From: Prochloron sp. SulCav_FS08_3_32_3330 | Lineage (GTDB): Bacteria; Cyanobacteriota; Cyanobacteriia; Cyanobacteriales; DYNF01 | Direction: 5' to 3' | DNA: 56,431 nt | NCBI GenBank assembly: GCA_020721205.1 | Contig: DYNF01000018.1 | Coordinates: forward strand, 1 to 56,431 | Part shown: in pieces, positions 40,701-48,479 of the stretch | Numbering within the stretch: position 1 is the first letter of the stretch | How the letters are laid out: each line of letters starts with the position of its first letter | Notes under the pieces: model-generated | What the model saw: the letters and a program-made list of their open reading frames with translations, nothing else | The model's database searches: none | Told to the model about the DNA's origin: nothing | Position numbers and translations under genes: made by a program

Positions 40701-43474
40701 GGGATCCTAATACGGGCTTGATTGATCCTGATGGTAGTGGCTCAATCAAAACTCTGTGTGATCCTAAACTTTTTGATGATTTTGCATCTCAAGAAACTTC
40801 GGAAACAGGTATTGCGATTTCATTCTGTCAAGATCTAGAGGTTACAGACCGAAAATATCCATCTTTATATTATCTTTTCCCTAAATATAACCATGATCAA
40901 ATCGGTTTAGATAATCCTAATAATACGATTGGTGCTAAAGATAATCAGGTATTATTCGACGAAGATATAAATAAGAATGGGATCATTGATACTGAAGATA
41001 TAGACGGTGATGGACATTTAGATGTAGCTGAAGATCTAGACGGTGATGGTATGATTGATACGGAAGATACTAATGGTAATGGGTTCTTAGATACGATTAG
41101 TGAAGATACCAATAATAATGGTATCTTAGATACTGAGGATACCAATGGTAATGGTGTTTTAGATAAGGTTAATGAAGATTTAGATGGAGATGGACATTTA
41201 GATATTAATGAAGATCTAAATAATAATGGCACTTGTAAAAAAAACAACCCGAATAAAGAACCTGATGTTGATGGTGACGGCAGATGCGATAAAGTAAAAG
41301 AAGATATCAATAATAATGGTGTCTTAGATGTGAGTGAAGATAAAAATAACAATAATGTTTTGGATAAAGAAGATAAAAATAACAATGGTGTGATTGATAG
41401 TATTAGTGAGGATGTCAATGGGAATGGTGTTCTGGATACAGAAGACTTAGATGGTGATGGTCATTTAGATGTGAATGAAGATACCATTTTGATTAATGGA
41501 ATCTTAGACACAGAAGATGCTAATGGTAACGGTTTTCTGGAAGTTGCCAATGAATATATCACCGATCCCTATATTTACAACAGTGCCGTCACTGATGATA
41601 TCAATCATAATTTCCTTTATCGAGTTGTAGGAGATAATAATGATCTTGATATCACTGATGATACTGACAATGATGGCATCGAAGATACCACCGAGTTCGG
41701 TTATCAGAAAATTGCTCTATCTCCTAAATCTCGAGCTAGTTGGACATTATCTAGCACCGAGGTCAGTGGTGGCATTAATAAAATTATTGACAACACTTTA
41801 GGAGGTAATACCACTGCTTATACTGTGTTACTAGACAAAGGCTCTTATAACGGTCGGGAGTTAATGGCGGTCAGAAATTTAGATATAGACCTCGAACTCA
41901 TGCACAGGGACAACTTGCCTATAGCAACTACCATAGAGGTGGATAGTAATGGAGATGGTGCTTATACTGGAGATGAGGATATTAATGGGGATGGCAATGG
42001 ACCTGATACGATCAAGGAATATTGGCTACCCGCTAAAGGGATTGTTTATGCCTTCCGGGAAGATGCCGTGCGAGAAGACAGTATCGCTCGACCCCGTTTC
42101 CAAAAAAATCTTACCCATCAGAAAGCTTGGGACGCTTGTGATACGGTAGCGGAATTAACTGCTAGTGGTAGTAATTGCTTAATGAATGTGAGTGGTGCTA
42201 TTCCTCAGGATCCGCCGATCAACCCTGATACTTATATTAGTCCTAAACCTGTGGATTATTATTCAGATCCCGATCGTCGTCCTTATGGTTTCCGTCTGCG
42301 GAATGGTGCGGATCTGAGCCGTTCAGATACCACTTTTGGTTTATCTTTTATCAGTGATCAACCTACTTATATTATGGGAGATTTTAACCTTCATAGTACC
42401 GATGGTACTAACACGGAAGCAAAACGGATTGAAGAATTTACCCAAAAATTACCAGTGAATTGGAGCATATCTAGCTTCTATAATGATCGAAAAGATCTCA
42501 ATCCCAATTTTGCCCAAGCGACTGATACGAATGGCGATGGAATCACTGATCATTGGCGACCCTCTGAAGTGTTAGCTGATGCCACTTCTGTTCTTTCCAT
42601 TGACTTCTGTGATGGTTATATTGCCAATGGCTATCCAAAAAATGACAATAATACGGATTGTGCTAAAGGGATTTCAGCTTACAAAGATAGTGTTCTTGTG
42701 GGCAGTGGCGATAACTACTGGCTCAGAGCTAATGGTACTTATACTAAAAATAATGCCAATGGTACTACTGCTTATCAAACTCCGATTCTTGTTGATCGTA
42801 ATGCAGTAGTTAACTATGATGCTAATGGTTCTGCACCTTTTACTCCCGTTGCGATTACTCACCAAGCAATTGGTAGTTATAATATTGGGACTGCCACCGA
42901 AGCCAGAATGAATACCATTCTAGTGGGGGGAATCACACCTTCAAGAGAGTTACAAGGTAATGGTGGTTTCCATAACTATCCTCGCTTTCTTGAAAATTGG
43001 AGTAACGTACCATTATATTTATCTGGGTCTTTTGTGCAGTTAAACTTTAGTACCTACGCCACGGGTCCTTTTGAAGCGGAAGGTTGGGAACCCGGAACTT
43101 CACCAGTAACAGGTGAGGAGATTGGTTTTTACAGCCCACCTCTAAGACGTTGGGGTTATGATGTGGCACTGCAATATAATCCTCCCGGTCCGATCGCTGA
43201 ACGATTTATTTCCATGGGAAGTCCTCGTAATGAATTTTATCAGGAGATAAACGCAGAGGATCATTATGTTAATAATTTGTTCTGTGCTAATCAAGATACC
43301 AATAAGAATGGCAAAATTGACAATAATGAAGATACCAATAAAAATCTTCTTTATCCTCAACAATGTGATCTGTCTTTGTTCTGTGCTGATGAAGATACCG
43401 ATGAAAATGGCACTATTGATCAGTATGAAAAGAAAGCTATTCTTTATCCTAAAAAATGTGATCCATCCTTGTGA
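37748..43474 (+). CDS. hpsA: HpsA-type polysaccharide/pilus-associated giant protein with calcium-binding-like repeats
   Basis: HpsA is named for hormogonium polysaccharide synthesis/secretion in Nostoc punctiforme; its mechanism is unknown. The 1908-aa protein has a basic N-terminus and one hydrophobic segment (about 68-91, AGFILPTVVLLLIVVSLVVT) like an oversized prepilin. FRTGKRIEQVS...NVGTPAINRAKSKIEFLF follows, matching the HpsA family. Dx(D/N)xDGxxD or DxNxNGxxD repeats, similar to dockerin/thrombospondin-3 calcium loops, occur near residues 173-200 and 297-316. They are dense at about 1068-1315 (DGDGHLDVAEDLDGDGMID) and recur near the C-terminus. It heads a cluster of three pseudopilin genes. 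No clear ribosome-binding sequence precedes the ATG. Confidence 0.85.
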   Translation: MLTRNFRRKVKRLFYKLTQMVQQILKLPLVMIKKLLYQLLRIGFIFDRKNRVSPRGIKTRRNSRTSTAGFILPTVVLLLIVVSLVVTAILFRTGKRIEQVSGDRRDSIIYNVGTPAINRAKSKIEFLFKRDPSFPSGVPSEDQLQILMLDSLVDVSDTQDNYTFTGETRLDINGDGNLDNAWSFESDVDGDGNADTVAYSILLLTETEVTVDKNKDGDTKDPGETPTRKLNNSDHEKALRLLSRSGPLTLSTESAVANASCPFPELVPEKGWFAISNTSVRKNFQVNVIVAGRNEDDNGNGILDTGEDTNGNGKLDVPLNASKVVSAFEYNQDRQMDKGNKFGAWFRNDLELSPGPAFNWNGAIHTEGNLMMGGNSITLYLVSSPKSCIYTEDASEITTAQYMSAGKINYQGQAVVFNQGNNNFDGSIGVHIFPGAGLAPTGGQTFNKSSDSVKDIVETGSPDKLRTDPITLFTQDFTKSKYTDPTQETIRDPNWSSRLLSDRIKNKLVRKPYVDDTYRADNRWGPKAAYNSRIGISSNPIEYAEYVATPNKYGKLINDGATPSNIVGQLTLENPEVGATGNVGLDGYWEKRARVEGTRIIIGPRLELGNTFNWMDNEDPMYPPNSTTLKNLDRQRLALKDNLAAVQAGVIYHYRKGTDFPAACLALTAHPANQTTHIKSTTFNASPDGGGLPHTDFFNGEGTNGWEFNPPGNVTTANEYKLLIDDPKDPLRIALSNLAHFAGDTYGAFPPVQDTNDDDNTNDAVKSFGPAVHPYPYLTMWGDFSNLRRVIALLDDPVKITTYDDLSIADQTTLHVASCTLGMLAYNMETEQKIFEDFLDNQGTTMNEFGVHMWKLIDGDGKDEAVTCSAKVLGDGGLQVDEMSCQAQYKVGGTNISQDDWAQTKYGRNYSRLTDASEFYAQFTTQDYIDAIQADTSVAAAKKTAYIAILQNNELLGKVFGMDNDRLYGFVQGYTGSKADPASTWDPNTGLIDPDGSGSIKTLCDPKLFDDFASQETSETGIAISFCQDLEVTDRKYPSLYYLFPKYNHDQIGLDNPNNTIGAKDNQVLFDEDINKNGIIDTEDIDGDGHLDVAEDLDGDGMIDTEDTNGNGFLDTISEDTNNNGILDTEDTNGNGVLDKVNEDLDGDGHLDINEDLNNNGTCKKNNPNKEPDVDGDGRCDKVKEDINNNGVLDVSEDKNNNNVLDKEDKNNNGVIDSISEDVNGNGVLDTEDLDGDGHLDVNEDTILINGILDTEDANGNGFLEVANEYITDPYIYNSAVTDDINHNFLYRVVGDNNDLDITDDTDNDGIEDTTEFGYQKIALSPKSRASWTLSSTEVSGGINKIIDNTLGGNTTAYTVLLDKGSYNGRELMAVRNLDIDLELMHRDNLPIATTIEVDSNGDGAYTGDEDINGDGNGPDTIKEYWLPAKGIVYAFREDAVREDSIARPRFQKNLTHQKAWDACDTVAELTASGSNCLMNVSGAIPQDPPINPDTYISPKPVDYYSDPDRRPYGFRLRNGADLSRSDTTFGLSFISDQPTYIMGDFNLHSTDGTNTEAKRIEEFTQKLPVNWSISSFYNDRKDLNPNFAQATDTNGDGITDHWRPSEVLADATSVLSIDFCDGYIANGYPKNDNNTDCAKGISAYKDSVLVGSGDNYWLRANGTYTKNNANGTTAYQTPILVDRNAVVNYDANGSAPFTPVAITHQAIGSYNIGTATEARMNTILVGGITPSRELQGNGGFHNYPRFLENWSNVPLYLSGSFVQLNFSTYATGPFEAEGWEPGTSPVTGEEIGFYSPPLRRWGYDVALQYNPPGPIAERFISMGSPRNEFYQEINAEDHYVNNLFCANQDTNKNGKIDNNEDTNKNLLYPQQCDLSLFCADEDTDENGTIDQYEKKAILYPKKCDPSL

Positions 43475-43481
43475 TCTTTTT

Positions 43482-43551
43482 GATCCCCCCTAACCCCCCT
43501 TAAAAAGGGGGGGACTAACTCCCCCCTTTTTAAGGGGGGCGGGGGGGGATC
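43482..43551. repeat. 70-bp GC-rich palindrome between hpsA and hpsB
   Basis: Arms 43482-43512 and 43521-43551 (GATCCCCCCTAACCCCCC on the left, GGGGGGCGGGGGGGGATC on the right) pair over ~31 bp with few mismatches around gactaact. It begins 7 nt after the hpsA stop. It is a dispersed cyanobacterial repeat type and probably limits readthrough into hpsB. Confidence 0.85.
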
Positions 43552-43601
43552 ATCCTAGAACACTTTAAATTAAATTTTTGATAAATAAGAAGGGTAAAAC
43601 G

Positions 43602-44321
43602 ATGAAAATTAATCAATTAAAACCAAATATACTCAAATTTTTCTTAATTAACCGAAATATTACAACCAAAAATCAAAATGAAGGATTGACCATTCTTGAA
43701 TGTTTATTAGCGATTATGGTGGTAACAGTGGTGATTAGTTTTATTTCCCCGATAATTTTTCTATCCGTTGCTACTCGGGTCCAAAATCGTCGTATTGAAC
43801 AAGCGATGGAGTTGGCTCAAAGTGAAATAGATCGAGTTCAAGTCTTAATGGCTCAAGGGGTTAATTCTGCTAATGAGGTTAATTTACCACCAGATAAATA
43901 TGCAAATAATACCATCATTACCGATGTTACGACGGTGGTAGCTCCTACCTCTGTGATGAGTACGGTGGTGTCTAGTGTAATGCAATCTCCTTTTCCTATT
44001 CATGCTAGTCAACTTAGAAGAATAGATATTAATGGAGATAGTAATCCAGATTTTTTAATCCAGATTTTCCGAGATCAAGGGGCAAGATATAGTAGTGGGA
44101 TCGCAGTAAATCAATTGGCTGTATTCCGCATGGGGGTAAGGGTTTATTCCTTTGTGGCAGAAAACAATGTAGCTAATTTAGAAACTCGAATGGCTGATGT
44201 TAAATTTGCTACTGGTCTAGGTCAACAAACGACTAATCCTTTAGCTGTATTTTATACGGAAGTTAGTCGTAGTGATTTAGATCTGTCTTCGGAAACCTAC
44301 GAGGAATATCTTATACCTTAA
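43602..44321 (+). CDS. hpsB: Pseudopilin HpsB-like
   Basis: Type IV prepilin-like protein with a long basic leader and the cleavage/methylation region NEGLTILECLLAIMVVTVVISFI (Gly before the cut, Glu5 equivalent in ILECLL). A 180-aa globular domain follows (IEQAMELAQSEIDRVQ, INGDSNPDFLIQIFRDQG). The start used is ATG at 43602 because GAAGGG lies 8 nt upstream; an in-frame TTG at 43578 would add 8 residues. It follows hpsA and precedes hpsC, the order of the hormogonium polysaccharide secretion cluster. Product 239 aa. Confidence 0.82.
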   Translation: MKINQLKPNILKFFLINRNITTKNQNEGLTILECLLAIMVVTVVISFISPIIFLSVATRVQNRRIEQAMELAQSEIDRVQVLMAQGVNSANEVNLPPDKYANNTIITDVTTVVAPTSVMSTVVSSVMQSPFPIHASQLRRIDINGDSNPDFLIQIFRDQGARYSSGIAVNQLAVFRMGVRVYSFVAENNVANLETRMADVKFATGLGQQTTNPLAVFYTEVSRSDLDLSSETYEEYLIP

Positions 44322-44363
44322 ACTTATCTATTTATTATCATTAATAACTAATAACTAACTATT

Positions 44364-45356
44364 ATGAAAACTATTTTTAATCAATGGAAAAAACGACTTT
44401 TTCAAAGTAAAAAAAATAATCAGGGTTTTACTTTGATTGAATTATTAATCACTGTTATGATCGCAGGGGTAATTATTACTCCTTTATTAGCTTTAATGTT
44501 TGGTCTGTTGGATGATAACCGCAAAGAAATGAGTTTAACGGAAACTCAACAGGAAATGAAACGGGCATTAAACTATATGACTAGTGAATTGAAAGGTGCT
44601 GTTTTTGTTTATAATGGTACTCAATTAGATAAATTAGTTACCCAAAATTCTTTACCTGATTTTGAGGGTAATCCCACTCCAATTTTAGCTTTTTGGAAGA
44701 TAGAAGCTGTCCCTAGTGATCAGTTACCTGATAACTGTACTTCCACAAAGGTGAATCCCGTTGATGATGGTATAACTAATAGCGATACGGATAAGGCAGT
44801 ATGTAATAATTTAAGCATTGAACGTCGTAGTTATACCTTGGTCGTTTATTTGCAGTCTACTGATAATCCTGATGGAACTTGGCAGGGTAATTCCCGCATT
44901 TTACGTTATCAACTGCGTAAATTTAGTGAAGTTGCAAATAACCCCAGTCCTACTCCTGATATTTTAACAAGGACTGTGGGTTATGTGGATCCTAGAAGTG
45001 AAAGCAATTTTGAGAATTGGCCCCTAGACCTAGAAAATATTAGTCTTCAGAGTGGGAGACCTGCTGATACGGCGGTAGCCTTAGTGGATTTTGTGGATGA
45101 TCCCATCGCAGATCGTCCTCGTATTAATGTTCCCCCTTGTCCTTCTCCTGAGTATATCCGCAGTCCATCAGATGATGATAATTTTAAAAGCTTTTTTGTT
45201 TGTGTGAAAACTCCCCTACAATCTAATAACCAAGAAACTTTTTTATATTTAAGAGGAAGTAGTGAGGGGAAATATGGTTCTGGAGACTCGGCTTTTTTCC
45301 CCATTTTACAGACCCAAGTTCTTAATCGGGGAGTTCTTGATAAAAGTGTAGATTAA
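44364..45356 (+). CDS. hpsC: Pseudopilin HpsC-like
   Basis: The 330-aa prepilin has leader KNNQGFTLIELLITVMIAGVIITPLLALMFGLL with the Glu5 of FTLIEL. A long helix (RKEMSLTETQQEMKRALNYMTSELK) precedes a large C-terminal beta-rich domain with two Cys pairs (NCTSTK, AVCNNLS and PPCPSPE, FVCVKTP). Size and order after hpsB fit HpsC. It probably incorporates into a type II/IV-like pseudopilus used in polysaccharide export; that role is taken from the named family. Confidence 0.82.
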   Translation: MKTIFNQWKKRLFQSKKNNQGFTLIELLITVMIAGVIITPLLALMFGLLDDNRKEMSLTETQQEMKRALNYMTSELKGAVFVYNGTQLDKLVTQNSLPDFEGNPTPILAFWKIEAVPSDQLPDNCTSTKVNPVDDGITNSDTDKAVCNNLSIERRSYTLVVYLQSTDNPDGTWQGNSRILRYQLRKFSEVANNPSPTPDILTRTVGYVDPRSESNFENWPLDLENISLQSGRPADTAVALVDFVDDPIADRPRINVPPCPSPEYIRSPSDDDNFKSFFVCVKTPLQSNNQETFLYLRGSSEGKYGSGDSAFFPILQTQVLNRGVLDKSVD

Positions 45357-45415
45357 TCGCTAGTTTTAATTATTTTATTTTAACAATATTTACTTATTTT
45401 CGGGAGAAAAAGATC

Positions 45416-45922
45416 ATGAATAAAAATGAAAATGGTTTTACTTTAATTGAATTAATCGTAGTAATGTTAATAGTTAGTGTTCTAACAGCGATCGCCGCTC
45501 CTAGCTGGTTAGCATTATTGAATAGGCAAAAATTAAATACAGCGACGGAAAAAATTTATCTTTATTTACAAGACGGGAAAAATAAAGCTCAACAACAAAA
45601 CCGAGCTTATCGAGTCAGTTTTCGTAATGATAATGGTGTACCTCAAGTGGCGGTCAATTTAGAGCGTAATGTGACGTTAAATCCTTCCTCTAATATGTGG
45701 GAAAATCTCTCTGAAGGAACAACTGGATTAACTTTTGATTTAACCGATGGTGCTAGTATTATTTTTAATCATGATGGCACTATTAATGAAGATAGCGATA
45801 TTAATATAAATGAGAGTATTAATGTGAATATGGTTAATCAAGCTTCAGCTAGTCAAAGATGTATTGTAGTTAGTACATTATTAGGCTCTTTGAGAAAAGC
45901 TGAGGGGGAAAATTGTGATTAG
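45416..45922 (+). CDS. GspH/FimT-type pseudopilin
   Basis: The 168-aa prepilin has leader NENGFTLIELIVVMLIVSVLTAIAAPSWLALLNRQKLNTATEKIY, the classical FTLIEL cleavage site. The rest is a compact beta domain with RAYRVSFRN and GTTGLTFDLTDGASIIFNHDGTIN, as in GspH/FimT minor pilins. A GGGAG ribosome-binding sequence precedes the ATG. It is the last gene of the hps cluster (59 bp after hpsC), so it is probably a minor pseudopilin of the same apparatus. A family A element follows its stop. Confidence 0.88.
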   Translation: MNKNENGFTLIELIVVMLIVSVLTAIAAPSWLALLNRQKLNTATEKIYLYLQDGKNKAQQQNRAYRVSFRNDNGVPQVAVNLERNVTLNPSSNMWENLSEGTTGLTFDLTDGASIIFNHDGTINEDSDININESINVNMVNQASASQRCIVVSTLLGSLRKAEGENCD

Positions 45923-45945
45923 AAGGTGAAAATTGTGATTAGAAA

Positions 45946-46090
45946 GGCAACGGGTTAAAACCCGTTGCTACCCAAACAAAACCCGTCTTTACGGGTTATA
46001 TGATTAAATATTAAACCTGCGTAGGCAGGTTTTGCTTATGTAGCAACGGGTTTTAACCCGTTGGGAAAAAAAAGAATGAAAACACCCTGC
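45946..46090 (+). mobile_element. MITE-like element, family A copy 5 (chimeric)
   Basis: It starts at GGCAACGGGTTAAAACCCGT without the left terminal repeat and ends GAATGAAAACACCCTGC. The right hairpin (GCAACGGGTTTTAACCCGTT plus GGGAAAAAAAAG) is of the type normally at the other end, so this copy looks recombined. A short duplication aattgtgattagaa precedes it at 45910-45943. Confidence 0.8.
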
Positions 46091-46166
46091 TTTTGAAGAA
46101 GGGTATTTTTCTAATAATTTAATTTTTAACAATTTAATTTTCTTAATTAAAAAATATATTAATAAT

Positions 46167-46406
46167 ATGTCATCAGAAACAATTGCTACCGTTACAAAGA
46201 TTATGGAATCTTTACCCGACTCACTTCAACAACAAGTAGTTGAACATTTACGGGAATATATTGCTACTTTACAAGAAGAAAAAGAATGGGATAATTTAGT
46301 TAATAAAACTCAAAACAAATTAATAGATTTTGCCAAGAAAGCTAAACAAGAAATAGCTGAGGGAAAAGCTAATACTAACCCTACAATGATTAACTATATT
46401 TATTAA
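46167..46406 (+). CDS. Antitoxin-like small protein without adjacent toxin
   Basis: The 79-aa protein has a DUF2281-like N-terminal helix (TKIMESLPDSLQQQVVEHLREYIATLQEE) and a lysine-rich second half (WDNLVNKTQNKLIDFAKKAKQEIAEG). In other cyanobacteria such proteins precede an mRNA interferase gene. Here the next gene is a glycosyltransferase 28 nt downstream, so it is an orphan or its toxin was lost. Confidence 0.7.
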   Translation: MSSETIATVTKIMESLPDSLQQQVVEHLREYIATLQEEKEWDNLVNKTQNKLIDFAKKAKQEIAEGKANTNPTMINYIY

Positions 46407-46434
46407 GGATAAAAACAATAAATTATTAAAAATA

Positions 46435-47514
46435 ATGACTCAATCTATTTTATATTTTGCTATTACCAGTCACGGTTTTGGTCACGCTGTTAGAAGTGCC
46501 TCCATTATTGCTAAAATTAAAGAAATTTATCCCGATCTTACGGTTATTGTCACCACTACTGCTCCTCGTTGGTTACTCGATTCTTATATTAAAGCTGATT
46601 TTATCCATCGCCCTCGTAGCTTTGATATTGGTGTCATTCAATCTGATAGTTTAACTATGGATAAAGAAGCAACATTATATCAATTACAACAAATTTTTAA
46701 GAAACAAAATTCAATCATTGCTAGTGAAATAAATTACCTCAAAACTAATCAAGTAAATTTAATTTTAGGTGATATTCCTTTTTTATTACCAGTAATTGCC
46801 AAAAAAGCGAATATTCCCTGTAGGATGATCAGTAATTTTGGTTGGGATTTCATTTATAAAAATTGGGGCGAAAATTTTACAGAAATTAGTGATTGGATTA
46901 GTAATTGTTATCAACAAAGTGATTTACTTTTTCGATTACCGATGAGTGAAAAAATGTCAGCTTTTCCTAATATTAAAGATGTGGGTTTAACCGGGGGTGA
47001 TCCCTTTTATTCTGAAACAATTTTAAGAGAAAAATTTAATCTTAAAATATCTCAAGAAAACACAGTATTATTAACATTTGGAGGTTTAGGTTTAAATAAA
47101 ATTCCTTATCATAATTTACAACAATTTCCTCATTATCAGTTTATCACTTTTGATCCACAAGCACCAGACTTGCCGAATTTAGTCAAAATAACCGATTATA
47201 ATTATCGTCCGGTTGATTTTATGCCTTTATGTGGTAAAGTGATTTCTAAGCCCGGTTATAGCACTTTTGCTGAAGCTTTAAAACTTGATCTTCCCATTAT
47301 TTCTTTAACAAGAGAAAATTTTGCTGAAGCCCCTTTATTATTAAATGCAATTCAAGATTATAGTCAACATTTAATCATTTCTCCAGAAGAATTTGAGTTA
47401 GGAAATTGGGATTTTATCACCCAAAAATTAGAGAAACCTCGTACTAATTTAAAATTAGATAAAAATGGCAATGAAACAATTGCTCAATCTGTGGTTAAAT
47501 ATTTTAAGAATTAA
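46435..47514 (+). CDS. GT-B-type glycosyltransferase-like protein
   Basis: The 359-aa protein has a two-Rossmann-domain layout. The N-terminal YFAITSHGFGHAVRSASIIAKI resembles the acceptor-side glycine loop of MurG-like enzymes and of the N-terminal part of sugar-kinase-associated glycosyltransferases. The C-terminal domain has VLLTFGGLGLNKIP and the donor-binding region KVISKPGYSTFAEALKLDLPII. The donor sugar is unknown. No signal peptide or membrane helix is seen. The gene follows the orphan antitoxin-like gene closely and may be co-transcribed with it. Confidence 0.78.
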   Translation: MTQSILYFAITSHGFGHAVRSASIIAKIKEIYPDLTVIVTTTAPRWLLDSYIKADFIHRPRSFDIGVIQSDSLTMDKEATLYQLQQIFKKQNSIIASEINYLKTNQVNLILGDIPFLLPVIAKKANIPCRMISNFGWDFIYKNWGENFTEISDWISNCYQQSDLLFRLPMSEKMSAFPNIKDVGLTGGDPFYSETILREKFNLKISQENTVLLTFGGLGLNKIPYHNLQQFPHYQFITFDPQAPDLPNLVKITDYNYRPVDFMPLCGKVISKPGYSTFAEALKLDLPIISLTRENFAEAPLLLNAIQDYSQHLIISPEEFELGNWDFITQKLEKPRTNLKLDKNGNETIAQSVVKYFKN

Positions 47515-47534
47515 TATTTGTAAGTCAAAAAAAA

Positions 47535-47595
47535 GTAGGGCATGACATCATTGAATTAAACTTGATCCTTTAATTTGATGTTGTCATGCCCCTAC
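47535..47595. repeat. GGGCATG inverted repeat, family R4 copy 3
   Basis: GTAGGGCATGACATCA (47535-47550) and TTGTCATGCCCCTAC (47581-47595) form an imperfect hairpin like those at 29241-29427. It lies between the glycosyltransferase gene and purN. TTGACAA heptamers follow at about 47618-47640. Confidence 0.7.
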
Positions 47596-47693
47596 AATCA
47601 ATTTATTTGAGATATCTATTGACAATTGACAATTGACAATTAATAAATAATAATAAACTTATCAATAAATATTATAAGTTAATCAATAAAAAA

Positions 47694-48344
47694 ATGAGTA
47701 AAATTGAACAAAATTGTCTGCTTTCTCCCGATGGATCTCTTGAGGATTTAAAACTAGAAAAAACGATTAATTTGGGAATAATGGCTTCAGGAAGTGGGAG
47801 TAATTTTGAAACCATTGCCCAAGCGATTAAAGAAGGTACATTAAACGCTAAAATTTCTGTCGTTATTTATAATAATCCTGACGCAAAAGTTAAATTAAGA
47901 GCCGAAAAATTTGGCATTCCTACTGTATTATTAAATCATCGAGAATTTAAAACTAGAAAAGCTTTAGATCAAGCAATAGTTGAAGTTTTCAAAGAATATG
48001 AAATAAACTGGGTAATTATGGCAGGATGGATGAGAATTGTGACAGAAGTTTTATTAAATGCTTATCCCAATCATGTGTTAAATATTCATCCTAGTTTATT
48101 GCCTAGTTTTAGAGGAATTAATGGGGTTGAACAAGCTTTACAAGCTAATGTTAAAATAACAGGTTGTACAGTGCATATTGCTAGTTTAGATGTGGATAGT
48201 GGACCGATTATTATACAGTCTGCTGTGCCTATTTTACCACAGGATACCCCTGAAACTTTACACGCTAGAATCCAAATTCAAGAGCATAAACTTTACCCTT
48301 TAGCTATTGCTTTAGTTGCCAAAAATGAGGAATTAAAACCATAA
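47694..48344 (+). CDS. purN: Phosphoribosylglycinamide formyltransferase
   Basis: PurN transfers a formyl group from 10-formyl-THF to GAR in purine synthesis. The 216-aa sequence shows GIMASGSGSNFETIAQAI (phosphate loop), the catalytic NIHPSLLPSFRG (Asn/His) and ASLDVDSGPIIIQ (Asp). WVIMAGWMRIVT is also family-typical. The N-terminal ~26 residues precede the family start and may be an extension. It is convergent with the DndD-like gene, with palindromes between. Confidence 0.95.
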   Translation: MSKIEQNCLLSPDGSLEDLKLEKTINLGIMASGSGSNFETIAQAIKEGTLNAKISVVIYNNPDAKVKLRAEKFGIPTVLLNHREFKTRKALDQAIVEVFKEYEINWVIMAGWMRIVTEVLLNAYPNHVLNIHPSLLPSFRGINGVEQALQANVKITGCTVHIASLDVDSGPIIIQSAVPILPQDTPETLHARIQIQEHKLYPLAIALVAKNEELKP

Positions 48345-48350
48345 AAAATC

Positions 48351-48470
48351 AGGTTCGTAGTTGGGCTTTAGCCCTACCTAGAAGGGCTAAAGCCCAACTA
48401 CAAACGATTGGGTTCGTTGTTGGGCTTTAGCACCACCTAGAAGGGAAACCAAGCCCAACTACAAACGATT
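48351..48470. terminator. R2 hairpins between convergent genes
   Basis: GTAGTTGGGCTTTAGCCCT (48357-48375) pairs perfectly over 19 bp with its complement at 48383-48401 around acctaga. A second, imperfect unit (TTGTTGGGCTTTAGCAC ... AAGCCCAACTAC) lies at 48415-48462. Between converging genes they may stop transcription from both sides. The first shows what an unoccupied R2 palindrome looks like. Confidence 0.7.
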
Positions 48471-48479
48471 GATAAAATG

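Noticed and set aside
40945-41418. Minus-strand frame rich in serine and leucine
   Set aside because: It is antisense to the calcium-loop repeats of hpsA and has no start or family features.
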